Below, piece after piece: positions 8,306 through 16,416 of a stretch of 64,000 nt of DNA. Both the position numbers and the translations under genes were made by a program. Source of the stretch: Xanthobacter autotrophicus (GTDB lineage: Bacteria > Pseudomonadota > Alphaproteobacteria > Rhizobiales > Xanthobacteraceae); the NCBI RefSeq assembly GCF_043194295.1, contig NZ_JBAFVK010000012.1; one strand, written 5' to 3'. Position 1 is the first letter of the stretch. Each line of letters begins with the position of its first letter. The notes below the pieces were generated by a model that did no database searches, was not told the DNA's origin, and was given only the letters and a program-made list of their open reading frames with translations.

Positions 8306-8986
8306 TTACGGAACCGGTACCAGGATATCGATGGTCAGTGCTTCGGGAGAGCCGGTGACGATGTCGGTCCGGTACTGCTCGATATACATGTCGTTCTGCT
8401 CGACGTTCTTCTCGTCGAGATAATTGGCGATCTGCTCGTAGGTGTTGTCCATGTCGGAGAAGGAGCCGGTATGGGTGAATTTCAGCACCTTGCCCGCGTG
8501 GGAGCCGCCGAGCTTCATGCCGTCGCCGGGCTTCTGGATGGTGGTGCCGGAGAAGGGGACCTGGATCTCATATTCGAAGCTCAGGTCGTCGCTCGAGGTG
8601 TAGACGATGAAGGTGTCGCCTGCGCGCGCCAGCCCGAGGCGCTTCAGCTCGGCGTCCGCCTGCTTCACGCTTGCCACCAGCTTCTCGAACGCCTCTTCCC
8701 AGGTGGCCGAGCCCGCGAGCGTCAGCACCGGCACCGGGGAAAGCGTGACCTCCTGTGGCGCGAAGGTGCGCGCGGCGGGGGCGACGGGGGTTGTCTCCAC
8801 CTTCTTGGGGTCCACCACCGGCGGCGGAGTCAAAGCCCCGCCGCCACCCTGGGCGGCGGGGGGCTGGCCCTGTGCCGCGGCGGGCAGGGTCGCCAGCGCC
8901 GGGAGGGCGCTCAAAACGGCGCTCAGGAGGGCGCCTGACGCGGCCCTCCTCATCCTGTCGAGGCTGACCCAACGCAATCCGGCCAT
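8306..8986 (-). CDS. Exported GyrI-like/effector-binding domain protein
   Basis: 226 residues with a signal peptide (hydrophobic stretch about 15-38, ending PAAAQG), a Pro/Gly-rich linker, then a C-terminal domain of about 130 residues resembling the GyrI-like (AraC effector-binding) fold, with paired halves and the segment EIQVPFSG. Proteins with this fold bind small hydrophobic ligands or hydrolyse cyclopropanoid toxins. A secreted version is less common than cytosolic ones and the ligand cannot be predicted. The start at 8986 has GGGAGAAAG upstream; in-frame codons further upstream give no signal peptide. It is divergent from dapF. Confidence 0.75.
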   Translation of the reverse strand: MAGLRWVSLDRMRRAASGALLSAVLSALPALATLPAAAQGQPPAAQGGGGALTPPPVVDPKKVETTPVAPAARTFAPQEVTLSPVPVLTLAGSATWEEAFEKLVASVKQADAELKRLGLARAGDTFIVYTSSDDLSFEYEIQVPFSGTTIQKPGDGMKLGGSHAGKVLKFTHTGSFSDMDNTYEQIANYLDEKNVEQNDMYIEQYRTDIVTGSPEALTIDILVPVP

Positions 8987-9214
8987 TGATCTTTCTCCCG
9001 CCCCGCCGAAGCAGTGGAGCACCGTTTCTAGCATGTTCTCGGGCGGCGGCGAGGCCGCACTTCGGCGGCTTTGCGGCGATCCCCACGCCCCCTCGCGCAC
9101 CCCTGCGGCAACCTTGCCGCGCGAGGGGTGGTGTCGACGGCGGATCGGGGCCATATAGACGGCAGTTTCAACGCGCGTGGATCACCCGGTCCGGACGGCC
9201 TGTCTGTTTCGGAT

Positions 9215-9285
9215 CATTGATCCGCTCGATCAATGCTTTGTGGCTCGACCGCGACAGCTGGATCCCACCTGTCGCGGTCGAGCCA
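9215..9285. repeat. Two tandem perfect hairpins upstream of dapF
   Basis: First inverted repeat: CATTGATC (9215-9222), five-base loop, GATCAATG (9228-9235). Second: 17-bp perfect arms at 9241-9257 and 9269-9285 (left arm begins TGGCTCGACC) with an 11-base loop. No U tract follows on either strand. They occupy most of the 319-bp space between the GyrI-like gene and dapF (8987-9305), which otherwise shows no clear promoter. They could be a dispersed intergenic repeat or structured leader of dapF. Confidence 0.8.
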
Positions 9286-9305
9286 TCAGGAAGACCCGGC
9301 CTGTC

Positions 9306-10163
9306 GTGAACCCGCTCGCAAACCGCCCCTTCGTCAAGATGAATGGCCTTGGCAACGAGATCCTCGTGCTCGACCTGCGCGCCGATCCCGTGGAGGTGCC
9401 CGCCGCCGCCGCGCGTGCGCTGGCGCGTCCCTCCGTGCTGCCGTTCGACCAGGCGATGGTGCTCTATCCGCCCCGGCGGGAGGGCACGGCGGCCTTCGTG
9501 CGCATCCTGAATTCCGACGGCTCCATCTCAGCTGCCTGCGGCAACGGCACCCGCTGCATCGCCGCGCTGGAGGCCGAGCGCACCGGCGCTGCCCACACCC
9601 TGTTCGAGAGCGAGGCCGGCCTTCTGGATTGCCACGTGCGCCCGGATGGGCAGGTGCAAGTGGACATGGGCGCGCCGCGCTTCGACTGGCGTGAGATCCC
9701 GCTCGCCCGCGATGTGGGCGATACCGGCCAGGTGATCATTCCGGGCTTCGAGGCGCTGGGGCCGGCCAGTCTTCTCAGCATGGGCAATCCCCACGCCGTA
9801 TTCTTCGTTCCCGACGCGAATGCATTGGATGTGGAACAGTTGGGCGCCGCGCTGGAGCACCACCCACTGTTTCCCGAGCGCGCCAACATTTCCTTCGCCA
9901 GCCTCACCGCGCCCGACCGGATCCTGCTGCATGTGTGGGAGCGCGGCGCCGGGCGCACCCGCGCCTGCGGCACCGCCGCCTGCGCCACCGGCGTTTCCGC
10001 CGTCCGCACCGGGCGGACCGGGCGCACCGTGACTGTGACGCTGCCGGGCGGCGACCTTCAGATTTCCTGGCGCGAGGCCGACGGTCACGTGCTGATGATC
10101 GGCCCGGTGGAGCGCGAATTTTCCGGCACCCTCTCCACCGCCATGCTGGAGGAGGCCGCCTGA
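9306..10163 (+). CDS. dapF: Diaminopimelate epimerase
   Basis: 285 residues. Converts LL- to meso-diaminopimelate for lysine and peptidoglycan synthesis in the cytosol. The two catalytic cysteines lie in AACGNGTRC and RACGTAACAT, and the N-terminal FVKMNGLGNE block is typical. The GTG at 9306 is chosen because homology begins there; the 43-residue upstream extension has no family match and would be coded by the hairpins. It is the first gene of dapF-mtaB-ftsY: its stop codon overlaps the mtaB start by one base. Confidence 0.93.
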   Translation: MNPLANRPFVKMNGLGNEILVLDLRADPVEVPAAAARALARPSVLPFDQAMVLYPPRREGTAAFVRILNSDGSISAACGNGTRCIAALEAERTGAAHTLFESEAGLLDCHVRPDGQVQVDMGAPRFDWREIPLARDVGDTGQVIIPGFEALGPASLLSMGNPHAVFFVPDANALDVEQLGAALEHHPLFPERANISFASLTAPDRILLHVWERGAGRTRACGTAACATGVSAVRTGRTGRTVTVTLPGGDLQISWREADGHVLMIGPVEREFSGTLSTAMLEEAA

Positions 10164-11461
10164 TGGCGGCTTCATCGGCGGCGCCCGCAGCGCCGGGCAC
10201 GGCCGTGCGTGTCCTCTCCTTCGGCTGCCGGCTCAATGCGCTGGAAGGCGACGGCATCGCCCGCGCCGCCACCGCCGAGGGGCTGGAGCGCACCCTCGTG
10301 GTCAACACCTGCGCCGTCACCGGCGAGGCGGTGCGGCAGGCGCGGCAGGCTATCCGCCGGGCGCGGCGGGAGGACCCGGACCTGCGCGTCATCGTCACCG
10401 GCTGCGCTGCCCAGACCGACCCCCAGGCCTTCGCCCGCATGGGTGAGGTGGATCTCGTGCTGGGCAATGGGGAAAAGACCCGTCCCGCCACCTGGGCCAC
10501 GACCCGCGCCGCCCTCGATTTCGGCATCGGCTCCGAGCAGAAGGTGCGGGTGCAGGACATCTCGGCGGTGCGCGCGGCCACCCCCCATCTTGCCGACCGG
10601 TTCGAGGGGCACACCCGCGCCTTCGTGGAGGTGCAGAACGGCTGCGACCACCGCTGCACCTTCTGCATCATCCCGTTCGGTCGTGGCCCGTCGCGTTCCG
10701 TGCCCATGGGCGCGGTGGTGGATCAGGTGCGGCATCTGGTGGCGAACGGCCACCGCGAGGTGGTGCTCACCGGCGTCGACCTCACCGCCTACGGCGCCGA
10801 CCTGCCCGGCGCACCCACCCTTGGCCGGCTGGTGCGCGCGGTGCTCAACGGCGTGCCGGACCTTGCCCGACTGCGCCTCTCCTCCATCGACGCGGTGGAG
10901 GCCGACGACGAGCTGATGCGGGCGCTGGCTGAGGAAGAGCGGCTGATGCCGCACCTCCACCTCTCGCTCCAGGCCGGCGATGACCTCATCCTGAAGCGCA
11001 TGAAGCGCCGGCATTCCCGCGCGCAGGCGCTGGACTTCATCGCCGCCCTGCGCCGGGCGCGGCCGGACGTGGTGCTGGGCGCCGACATCATCGCCGGCTT
11101 TCCCACCGAGACCGAGGAGCAGGCCCGCGCCAGCCGCGCCTTCCTGGACGAGGCGGGCCTTGCCTTCGTCCACGTCTTCCCATTCTCGGCGCGGCCCGGC
11201 ACCGCCGCCGCCCGCATGCCGCAGCTTAACGCCGGCGTGGTGGCGGAGCGCGCGCGCCGGTTGCGGGAGACCGCCGTCGAGTTGTTGCGCCGCCATCTCG
11301 CGAGCGAGGTGGGCCGGAGCCGGCAGGTGCTGGTGGAGGCCGGCGGGCGCGGCCATACGGAACATTTCACCCCGGTGCGGCTGACATGGCCGGCCGAGCG
11401 CGGCAGCCTCACGGCGCTGCGCATCGCCGGACATGACGGCGCGCGCCTGATCGCGGCGTGA
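10163..11461 (+). CDS. mtaB: tRNA t6A37 methylthiotransferase MtaB
   Basis: 432 residues. A radical-SAM enzyme that converts t6A to ms2t6A at position 37 of ANN-decoding tRNAs. The N-terminal domain has cluster cysteines in FGCRLN, NTCAVT and VTGCAAQ. The radical SAM motif CDHRCTFC (CxxxCxxC) follows, and the C terminus is TRAM-like. Cluster spacing and length fit MtaB rather than MiaB or RimO. The ATG overlaps the dapF stop (TGATG), indicating translational coupling. Confidence 0.92.
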   Translation: MAASSAAPAAPGTAVRVLSFGCRLNALEGDGIARAATAEGLERTLVVNTCAVTGEAVRQARQAIRRARREDPDLRVIVTGCAAQTDPQAFARMGEVDLVLGNGEKTRPATWATTRAALDFGIGSEQKVRVQDISAVRAATPHLADRFEGHTRAFVEVQNGCDHRCTFCIIPFGRGPSRSVPMGAVVDQVRHLVANGHREVVLTGVDLTAYGADLPGAPTLGRLVRAVLNGVPDLARLRLSSIDAVEADDELMRALAEEERLMPHLHLSLQAGDDLILKRMKRRHSRAQALDFIAALRRARPDVVLGADIIAGFPTETEEQARASRAFLDEAGLAFVHVFPFSARPGTAAARMPQLNAGVVAERARRLRETAVELLRRHLASEVGRSRQVLVEAGGRGHTEHFTPVRLTWPAERGSLTALRIAGHDGARLIAA

Positions 11462-11489
11462 TCTCTTTTTCAAGGAACGGCAGGCAGCC

Positions 11490-12887
11490 ATGAGCCAAGA
11501 GGACCCCAAGAACCAGGCTCCCAAGAACGAGGCTCCCAAGAAGAAGCGTGGCCTGTGGGGCTGGCTGACCGGCGGCTCTTCGGATGAGGCGGCGCCTTCC
11601 GCCGCACCGGCGGAGCCGGAGCTCGTCGAGGCCCCCGAGCCGCTGCCGGTCGAGGCAGAGCTTTCGTTGCCTGAGCCGGTTGTGGACGTGCCGGAGGGGC
11701 TGGTCCCCATGGAGGGGGCCGCTGCTGCCAACACCCCGACGCCGCCCGAGGCGCTGGTGGAGCCCGTGCCGATTGAGGTCGAGCCGTCCCCGCCCGAGGC
11801 GCCTGAAATCCCTGCCGCTCCGGAAGCGCCGTCCTCGGAGCCGGAACCCACCGACCCCGAACCCGCAGCGCCGGTGGAGCCGGAGCCTGCGCCGGAGCCG
11901 CTCGCCCTTGTCGAGGTTGTTCCCGAACCGTCCGTTCCCGTGACGCCACTCGGGAAGGACGAACAGGCGAAGAAGGGCTTCTGGAGCCGGCTCGCTTCGG
12001 GTCTGGCGCGCACGGCGTCCAGCCTCGGGCAGGGCATCACCGACCTCGTCTCCAAGCGCAAGCTCGATGCCGATACGCTGGAGGAACTGGAGGATGTGCT
12101 CATCCGCGCCGACCTGGGCGTGGAGACCTCCATGCGCATCGTGGAAACCGTGGGCAAGGGCCGGCATGACAAGATGATCTCCCCCGAGGAGGTGAAGAAC
12201 CTCATCGCGGAGGAGGTCGAGCGCATCCTCATTCCCGTGGCCAAGCCGCTGGTGGTGGACACGGCGCACAAGCCCTTCGTGGTGTTGATGGTGGGGGTGA
12301 ACGGCTCGGGCAAGACCACCACCATCGGCAAGCTTGCCGCCCAGTGGCGCACCGAGGGCAAGAAGGTGGTGCTCGCCGCCGGCGACACCTTCCGCGCCGC
12401 CGCCATCGAGCAACTGAAGGTATGGGGCGCCCGGACCGGCGCCACCGTCATCGCCCGGGAGCAGGGCTCGGATGCCGCTGGCGTCGCCCATGAGGCGGTG
12501 GTGGAGGCGCGTGCGGCCGGGGCCGACATCCTCATGGTGGACACCGCCGGCCGGCTCCAGAACCGCACCGAACTGATGGCGGAGCTGGAAAAGGTGGTGC
12601 GCGTCATCAAGAAGCTCGAGCCCTCGGCGCCCCACGCGGTGCTGCTGGTGCTCGACGCCACGGTGGGCCAGAACGCCCTGTCGCAGGTGGAAGCCTTCAC
12701 CCGCATCGCCGGGGTGACCGGGCTGGTCATGACCAAGCTCGACGGCACGGCGCGGGGCGGCATCCTGGTGGCCATCGCCGCCAAGCATAAGCTGCCGGTG
12801 CATCTGATCGGCGTGGGCGAGGCGGCCGAGGACCTCCAGCCCTTCGCCGCCCGCGACTTCGCCCGCGCCATCGCCGGATTGAACTGA
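11490..12887 (+). CDS. ftsY: Signal recognition particle receptor FtsY
   Basis: 465 residues. The first 165 or so are an acidic Pro/Glu-rich A domain that binds lipid and the translocon, beginning with a basic, Trp-containing segment (KKKRGLWGWL). The NG GTPase follows with G1 NGSGKTTT, G3 DTAGRLQN and G4 TKLDGTARGG. It delivers SRP-ribosome complexes to SecYEG at the inner membrane. It ends 31 bases before the convergent methyltransferase gene; no strong terminator is visible in that gap. Confidence 0.96.
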   Translation: MSQEDPKNQAPKNEAPKKKRGLWGWLTGGSSDEAAPSAAPAEPELVEAPEPLPVEAELSLPEPVVDVPEGLVPMEGAAAANTPTPPEALVEPVPIEVEPSPPEAPEIPAAPEAPSSEPEPTDPEPAAPVEPEPAPEPLALVEVVPEPSVPVTPLGKDEQAKKGFWSRLASGLARTASSLGQGITDLVSKRKLDADTLEELEDVLIRADLGVETSMRIVETVGKGRHDKMISPEEVKNLIAEEVERILIPVAKPLVVDTAHKPFVVLMVGVNGSGKTTTIGKLAAQWRTEGKKVVLAAGDTFRAAAIEQLKVWGARTGATVIAREQGSDAAGVAHEAVVEARAAGADILMVDTAGRLQNRTELMAELEKVVRVIKKLEPSAPHAVLLVLDATVGQNALSQVEAFTRIAGVTGLVMTKLDGTARGGILVAIAAKHKLPVHLIGVGEAAEDLQPFAARDFARAIAGLN

Positions 12888-12918
12888 GAACGGCGGGAGC
12901 AGCCGCTCGCCGCTGCGT

Positions 12919-13773
12919 TCACTCGCGCGGTGTCGCCAGAAGGTCCAGATGGCCGATGGCGCAGGCTTCGGCCTCGGCGCGGTGGCGGGACCAATCCTGT
13001 GCCGTCGCCGCATCGACGTGGCCGCTTTCTGTCGCCGCTGCCGCGGTGCCGGCGGCGAGCTTGCGGATCAGCGCCCGGTCACCGGGGACGAGGTGCCACG
13101 GGCTCTGCGCCTGCCCCACCTCGTAGCCCGCCCGCGCCAGCGCGGCGCCAAGCACCTGAGTGGCGTCGGGGCCGAGCGCGGGGCCGAAGCCCTTGTCGAT
13201 GCCCTGATGGGCACGAAAGCCGGTCGCGATGGCGGCATCGGCTGCGTGGGGGGGCGCCCAGGCATCCCGCCCGTCGCAGGTGAGGGCGGCGTGGACGAGG
13301 ATGCCCGAGCCAGCCATCCCTTGCGCAAAACCTTCGCACCAGTCCGCCGAGACCAGGTCATGGAACGCCGAGGCGGTGACCAGATGCGGCGCGAAGGCGC
13401 GCGGGGCGGCGGGATCGCGGGCAAGGTCCGCGATGGCGAATTCCACCCGGATCTCCCGCGCGCCCAGGGTGAGGAGCAGCGTTTCGCCCGCCTCCCACCA
13501 ATTGTCCGCGAAGGTCTTCAGGCGGGTGCGGGCGGCCTCGGCGAGGGCGCCGTCGTGATCCATCAGCACCCAGTGCTGGCGCGGCCCAAGGCGCGGCGCC
13601 AGCGCCCGGAGGTTCGATCCGGAGCCGGCGCCGAGATCGACGATGCGCTGCTCCTCCACGTCTTCCAGCTGGCGCGCCAGCTCCGCCTCCAGCGCCATGT
13701 TGCGGGAGCGGTGGTCGGCCGGCTCGCGCAGGGAGAGCCAGTCGTCGGAGAAGGTGGCGGGGGAGGGGGTCAC
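12919..13773 (-). CDS. Class I SAM-dependent methyltransferase of the PTPS operon
   Basis: 284 residues from a GTG that overlaps the stop of the upstream glycosyltransferase (GTGA). The SAM motif VDLGAGSGSN is near residue 45; MDHDGALAEAA is the acidic loop that would hold the ribose. An N-terminal LREPADHRSRN segment precedes it. Homologues are usually annotated only as methyltransferases. As last gene of the dehydrogenase-PTPS-GT4-methyltransferase unit it probably methylates the operon's small-molecule product or an intermediate; this is inference from context. The start is fixed by the overlap; an upstream in-frame extension lies inside the glycosyltransferase gene. Confidence 0.85.
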   Translation of the reverse strand: MTPSPATFSDDWLSLREPADHRSRNMALEAELARQLEDVEEQRIVDLGAGSGSNLRALAPRLGPRQHWVLMDHDGALAEAARTRLKTFADNWWEAGETLLLTLGAREIRVEFAIADLARDPAAPRAFAPHLVTASAFHDLVSADWCEGFAQGMAGSGILVHAALTCDGRDAWAPPHAADAAIATGFRAHQGIDKGFGPALGPDATQVLGAALARAGYEVGQAQSPWHLVPGDRALIRKLAAGTAAAATESGHVDAATAQDWSRHRAEAEACAIGHLDLLATPRE

Positions 13774-14813
13774 GTGTGGCTCGTTTTCGCCAGCACCCGG
13801 CCGATGGTGGCGGCGGTGTCGGCCCAGGACGGCAGTTGCTGCCCAGCGGCGAAGGCCGCGTCGGCAAAGGCCCGGCGGCGGGCCGGGTCGGCGATGAGGC
13901 TGCGCAGCGCCTCCGCGAAGGCTACGGCATCGCCGGGGGGCACCTTCTGGCCGGCGCCATCCGGCACCGTCTCGCCTGCCGCTCCGCCGGTGGTGCACAC
14001 CACGGGCAGGCCGCGCCGCATGGCTTCGGCCAGCACCATGCCATAGCCCTCATAAAGCGAGGGATGCACGAAGATGTCCGCCTCCCCATAGGCGGCATCG
14101 AGATCGGCGCGATCGAGCTGGCCCAGCAAGCGGACATTTCCGCGCGGAGCCGCCGCCGCCCGTGCTGCGACCATCTCCGCCGTGGGGGGATCGAGATGGG
14201 TGGCGCCGGCGATGGCGAGGGAGAAGTCGAGGTCGGCGATAAGGTCGAGGGCATCGAACAGGATGTCGTAGCCCTTGCGCGGGGTCAGCGAGCCCACGGC
14301 GATGAGGCGCGGCGGCTCGCCATCGGCGGGTACGCGGGCCATGGGCTCGGTGCCGGGCACCGCGAGGGTCAGGCGCTCGGGGTCAACGCCATAGCGCGCC
14401 ACCAGGGTGCGGCCGGTCTCGGGGCTCACGGTGATGACCGCATCGGCGGCGTTCAGAACCGCCTTCTCGCTCTGGAACAGGTGTTCGGCCAGATCCGCAG
14501 ACAGCCCCGTCTCCAGCGCGAGCGGATGATGCACCAGGGCGACGAGGCGCCGGCCCAGCCCCTGCAGCCGGTCCGCCGGAAGGGCGCCGAAGGCGAGGCC
14601 GTCGCCCAGCAGGATGGTGTCCGGCGGTGTCGCCGCGAGCCGGGCCAGGGCCGCGTCCACCTCGGCCCCGGTCGGAGTGGGGAAGGCGCCGTCGAGGCTC
14701 AGGGGCGCGATGTCGAGGCCTGAGGCCTGAAGCTCGGCGATGACGCGGCGGTCGTAGGCATAGCCTCCGGTGGGCGTGTCCAGCGGGCCGGGGTGGACGA
14801 AGGCGACGGGCAT
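13770..14813 (-). CDS. GT4-family glycosyltransferase
   Basis: 347 residues with a GT-B fold. The C-terminal nucleotide-sugar half has VGSLTPRKGYD and the EX7E motif in PSLYEGYGMVLAEAMRRG. No membrane segment or signal is visible, so it is cytosolic with a soluble or peripheral acceptor. It starts six bases after the PTPS-like gene and its stop overlaps the methyltransferase start, so it is translationally coupled on both sides. A GT4 enzyme locked between a pterin-synthase homologue and a methyltransferase suggests glycosylation of a small molecule rather than of polysaccharide. Confidence 0.9.
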   Translation of the reverse strand: MPVAFVHPGPLDTPTGGYAYDRRVIAELQASGLDIAPLSLDGAFPTPTGAEVDAALARLAATPPDTILLGDGLAFGALPADRLQGLGRRLVALVHHPLALETGLSADLAEHLFQSEKAVLNAADAVITVSPETGRTLVARYGVDPERLTLAVPGTEPMARVPADGEPPRLIAVGSLTPRKGYDILFDALDLIADLDFSLAIAGATHLDPPTAEMVAARAAAAPRGNVRLLGQLDRADLDAAYGEADIFVHPSLYEGYGMVLAEAMRRGLPVVCTTGGAAGETVPDGAGQKVPPGDAVAFAEALRSLIADPARRRAFADAAFAAGQQLPSWADTAATIGRVLAKTSHT

Positions 14814-14819
14814 AAGATT

Positions 14820-15251
14820 TCAGGACAGGAGCTGGAGGGAGGCGTCGTCGGCGGCAAGGTCCGCCTCGTACCAGGCGCGGGCCACGTGGGATTCGTGCAG
14901 GGTCACGCGGATGCGGGCGAGCGCCTCGCTACCCGCGCCCAGCTCGCCGGCGCGCGCCGCCTGCGCCATCTTGTCGAAGACGTGCCGGCACAGCACTTCC
15001 GTGGTGGTGTTGCGGCCTGCGAAGTCCGGCACCTCGTCGAGATTCTTGTAGTTGAGCGGGCCGAGCACGGCCTTGAGCGCATCATGGGCGCGGGCGATGT
15101 CCACCACCACGCCCTCCACCGTCAGCTCCCGGCGATAGAAGGCCACGTCCACCACGAAGGTTGCGCCATGCAGCGCCTGGGCCGGGCCGAACAGGTCGCC
15201 CTTGAAGCTGTGAGCGATCATGATGTGGTCCCGCACCTCTACCGCATACAT
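14820..15251 (-). CDS. Degenerate 6-pyruvoyl-tetrahydropterin synthase/QueD homologue
   Basis: 143 residues with the T-fold of PTPS/QueD. By eye against QueD, His14 (IAHS) and His28 (LHGA) keep two zinc ligands, but the third histidine of the usual HGH motif is Ala30. The catalytic cysteine four residues before the first His of HGH is Ala24. The DHH segment of the active site reads LNYKNLDE, so the catalytic His is Tyr or Lys. Glu120 (LHES), which anchors the pterin ring, is retained. It may thus bind a pterin or purine-derived ligand without normal PTPS or QueD chemistry. AGGGAG precedes the start. Second gene of the operon. Confidence 0.82.
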   Translation of the reverse strand: MYAVEVRDHIMIAHSFKGDLFGPAQALHGATFVVDVAFYRRELTVEGVVVDIARAHDALKAVLGPLNYKNLDEVPDFAGRNTTTEVLCRHVFDKMAQAARAGELGAGSEALARIRVTLHESHVARAWYEADLAADDASLQLLS

Positions 15252-15306
15252 GCGTAACTCCCTTGGTGGGTTTCAGGGCCGGGCCGCGTGGCGCCTGCCG
15301 TCGGCG

Positions 15307-16311
15307 TCACTTGTAGCGCACCACCGTGGCGATGCCTGCCGCTCCGTCCGCAAGGATACGCGGCAGAGCCTGCGGCAGATCGTCGAAGGCCACCTCTTCG
15401 GTGATCAGCGCGTCGAAGGCGGGGTCGGTGAGAAGCGCCAGCGCCTTCTCCAGCCGGCGCCGGTGGCTCCAGCGCGGGCGGCGGCCGGGGCTGACCATGC
15501 CCACCTGCGAGGAGAGGATCTGCAGGCGCCGGTGGTGGAAGGCGCCGCCGAGCTGCGTATTCACCCCCTTGTCGCCATACCAGCTCATCTCCACCACGCG
15601 GGCTTCCTCGCCGCAGCAGGCCAGCGCGGTTGCCAGCCCAGCGCCGCTGCCGCTGGTGTGGAAGACAAGGTCGGCATCGGCAACCCCTTCGCCCGTGGTC
15701 GCGAAGGCGGCGCCGAAGGAGCGCGCCAGACCGGCTCGGCTCTCATCCGGATCGATGACGGTGACCTCCGCCCCCGGCAGGCGGGCGGCGAGATAGGTGA
15801 TGAGCAGGCCCACGAGGCCCGCCCCCACCACGACGATGCGGTCGCCGGGGCCGGCGCCCCCATCCCACAGGGCGTTGAGGGCGGTTTCCATGTTGGCGGC
15901 CAGCGTCGCGCGACGGGGCGGCAGGCCTTCAGGCAAAGGCGTCAGTATGGATACGGGGGCGTTGAAGCGGGTCTGGTGCGGGGCGAGGGCGAAGACGAGC
16001 CGGCCGTCCAGAGTTTCGTGGCCCGCCTCAACCCGGCCGACCGCGCAATAACCGTATTTGACCGGGAAGGGGAAGTCGCCCTGCTGCAACGGCGCGCGCA
16101 TGCGCTCGCGGTGGACGGGATCGGTGAGGCCCTGAAACACGAGGCGTTCCGTGCCGCGGCTGATGGCGCTCCACAAGGTGGCGACCCGCGCCTCGTCGGG
16201 GGCGGGGGGCGCAAGCTGTTCCGCGCGCAGGGTCGCGGTGCCGGGGCCGACGGTCCAAAGCGCCCGGCTCTCGCTGGATTTGAGACATTTTGACGCATCA
16301 AGGGCGGTCAT
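15307..16311 (-). CDS. MDR-family dehydrogenase, first gene of the PTPS operon
   Basis: 334 residues. The medium-chain dehydrogenase fold is recognised from the Rossmann motif VVGAGLVGLL near residue 170 and an acidic residue (TVIDPDES) at the end of beta 2 that suggests NAD preference. Homologues are often called zinc-binding alcohol dehydrogenase. However, the catalytic zinc motif with Cys and GHE is replaced by SRGTERLVF and KYGYCAVG, and no structural zinc cysteine quartet is visible. The layout resembles the BchC-like branch. 55 bases separate it from the PTPS-like gene. It is divergent from the OpgH-like gene. The ribosome site is weak, so the start is moderately certain. Confidence 0.8.
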   Translation of the reverse strand: MTALDASKCLKSSESRALWTVGPGTATLRAEQLAPPAPDEARVATLWSAISRGTERLVFQGLTDPVHRERMRAPLQQGDFPFPVKYGYCAVGRVEAGHETLDGRLVFALAPHQTRFNAPVSILTPLPEGLPPRRATLAANMETALNALWDGGAGPGDRIVVVGAGLVGLLITYLAARLPGAEVTVIDPDESRAGLARSFGAAFATTGEGVADADLVFHTSGSGAGLATALACCGEEARVVEMSWYGDKGVNTQLGGAFHHRRLQILSSQVGMVSPGRRPRWSHRRRLEKALALLTDPAFDALITEEVAFDDLPQALPRILADGAAGIATVVRYK

Positions 16312-16416
16312 GCCGTCGCTTTCGTATAGCGCTTCAGGGTTCTGCCGCGGCGCTGCCGGCGGCGGGTGCGGGATGCGTTTTCAGCCTTGAGCCGGGTCCG
16401 GCAGTTGGAGCTATGC

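Noticed and set aside
9215..9285. Transcription terminator
   Set aside because: No gene ends upstream on either strand and there is no U tract; divergent genes flank it.
10172..12994. Very long open frame antisense to mtaB and ftsY
   Set aside because: GC-rich codons give stop-poor antisense frames. The sense strand has full, motif-bearing conserved genes, and the antisense product has no recognisable domain.
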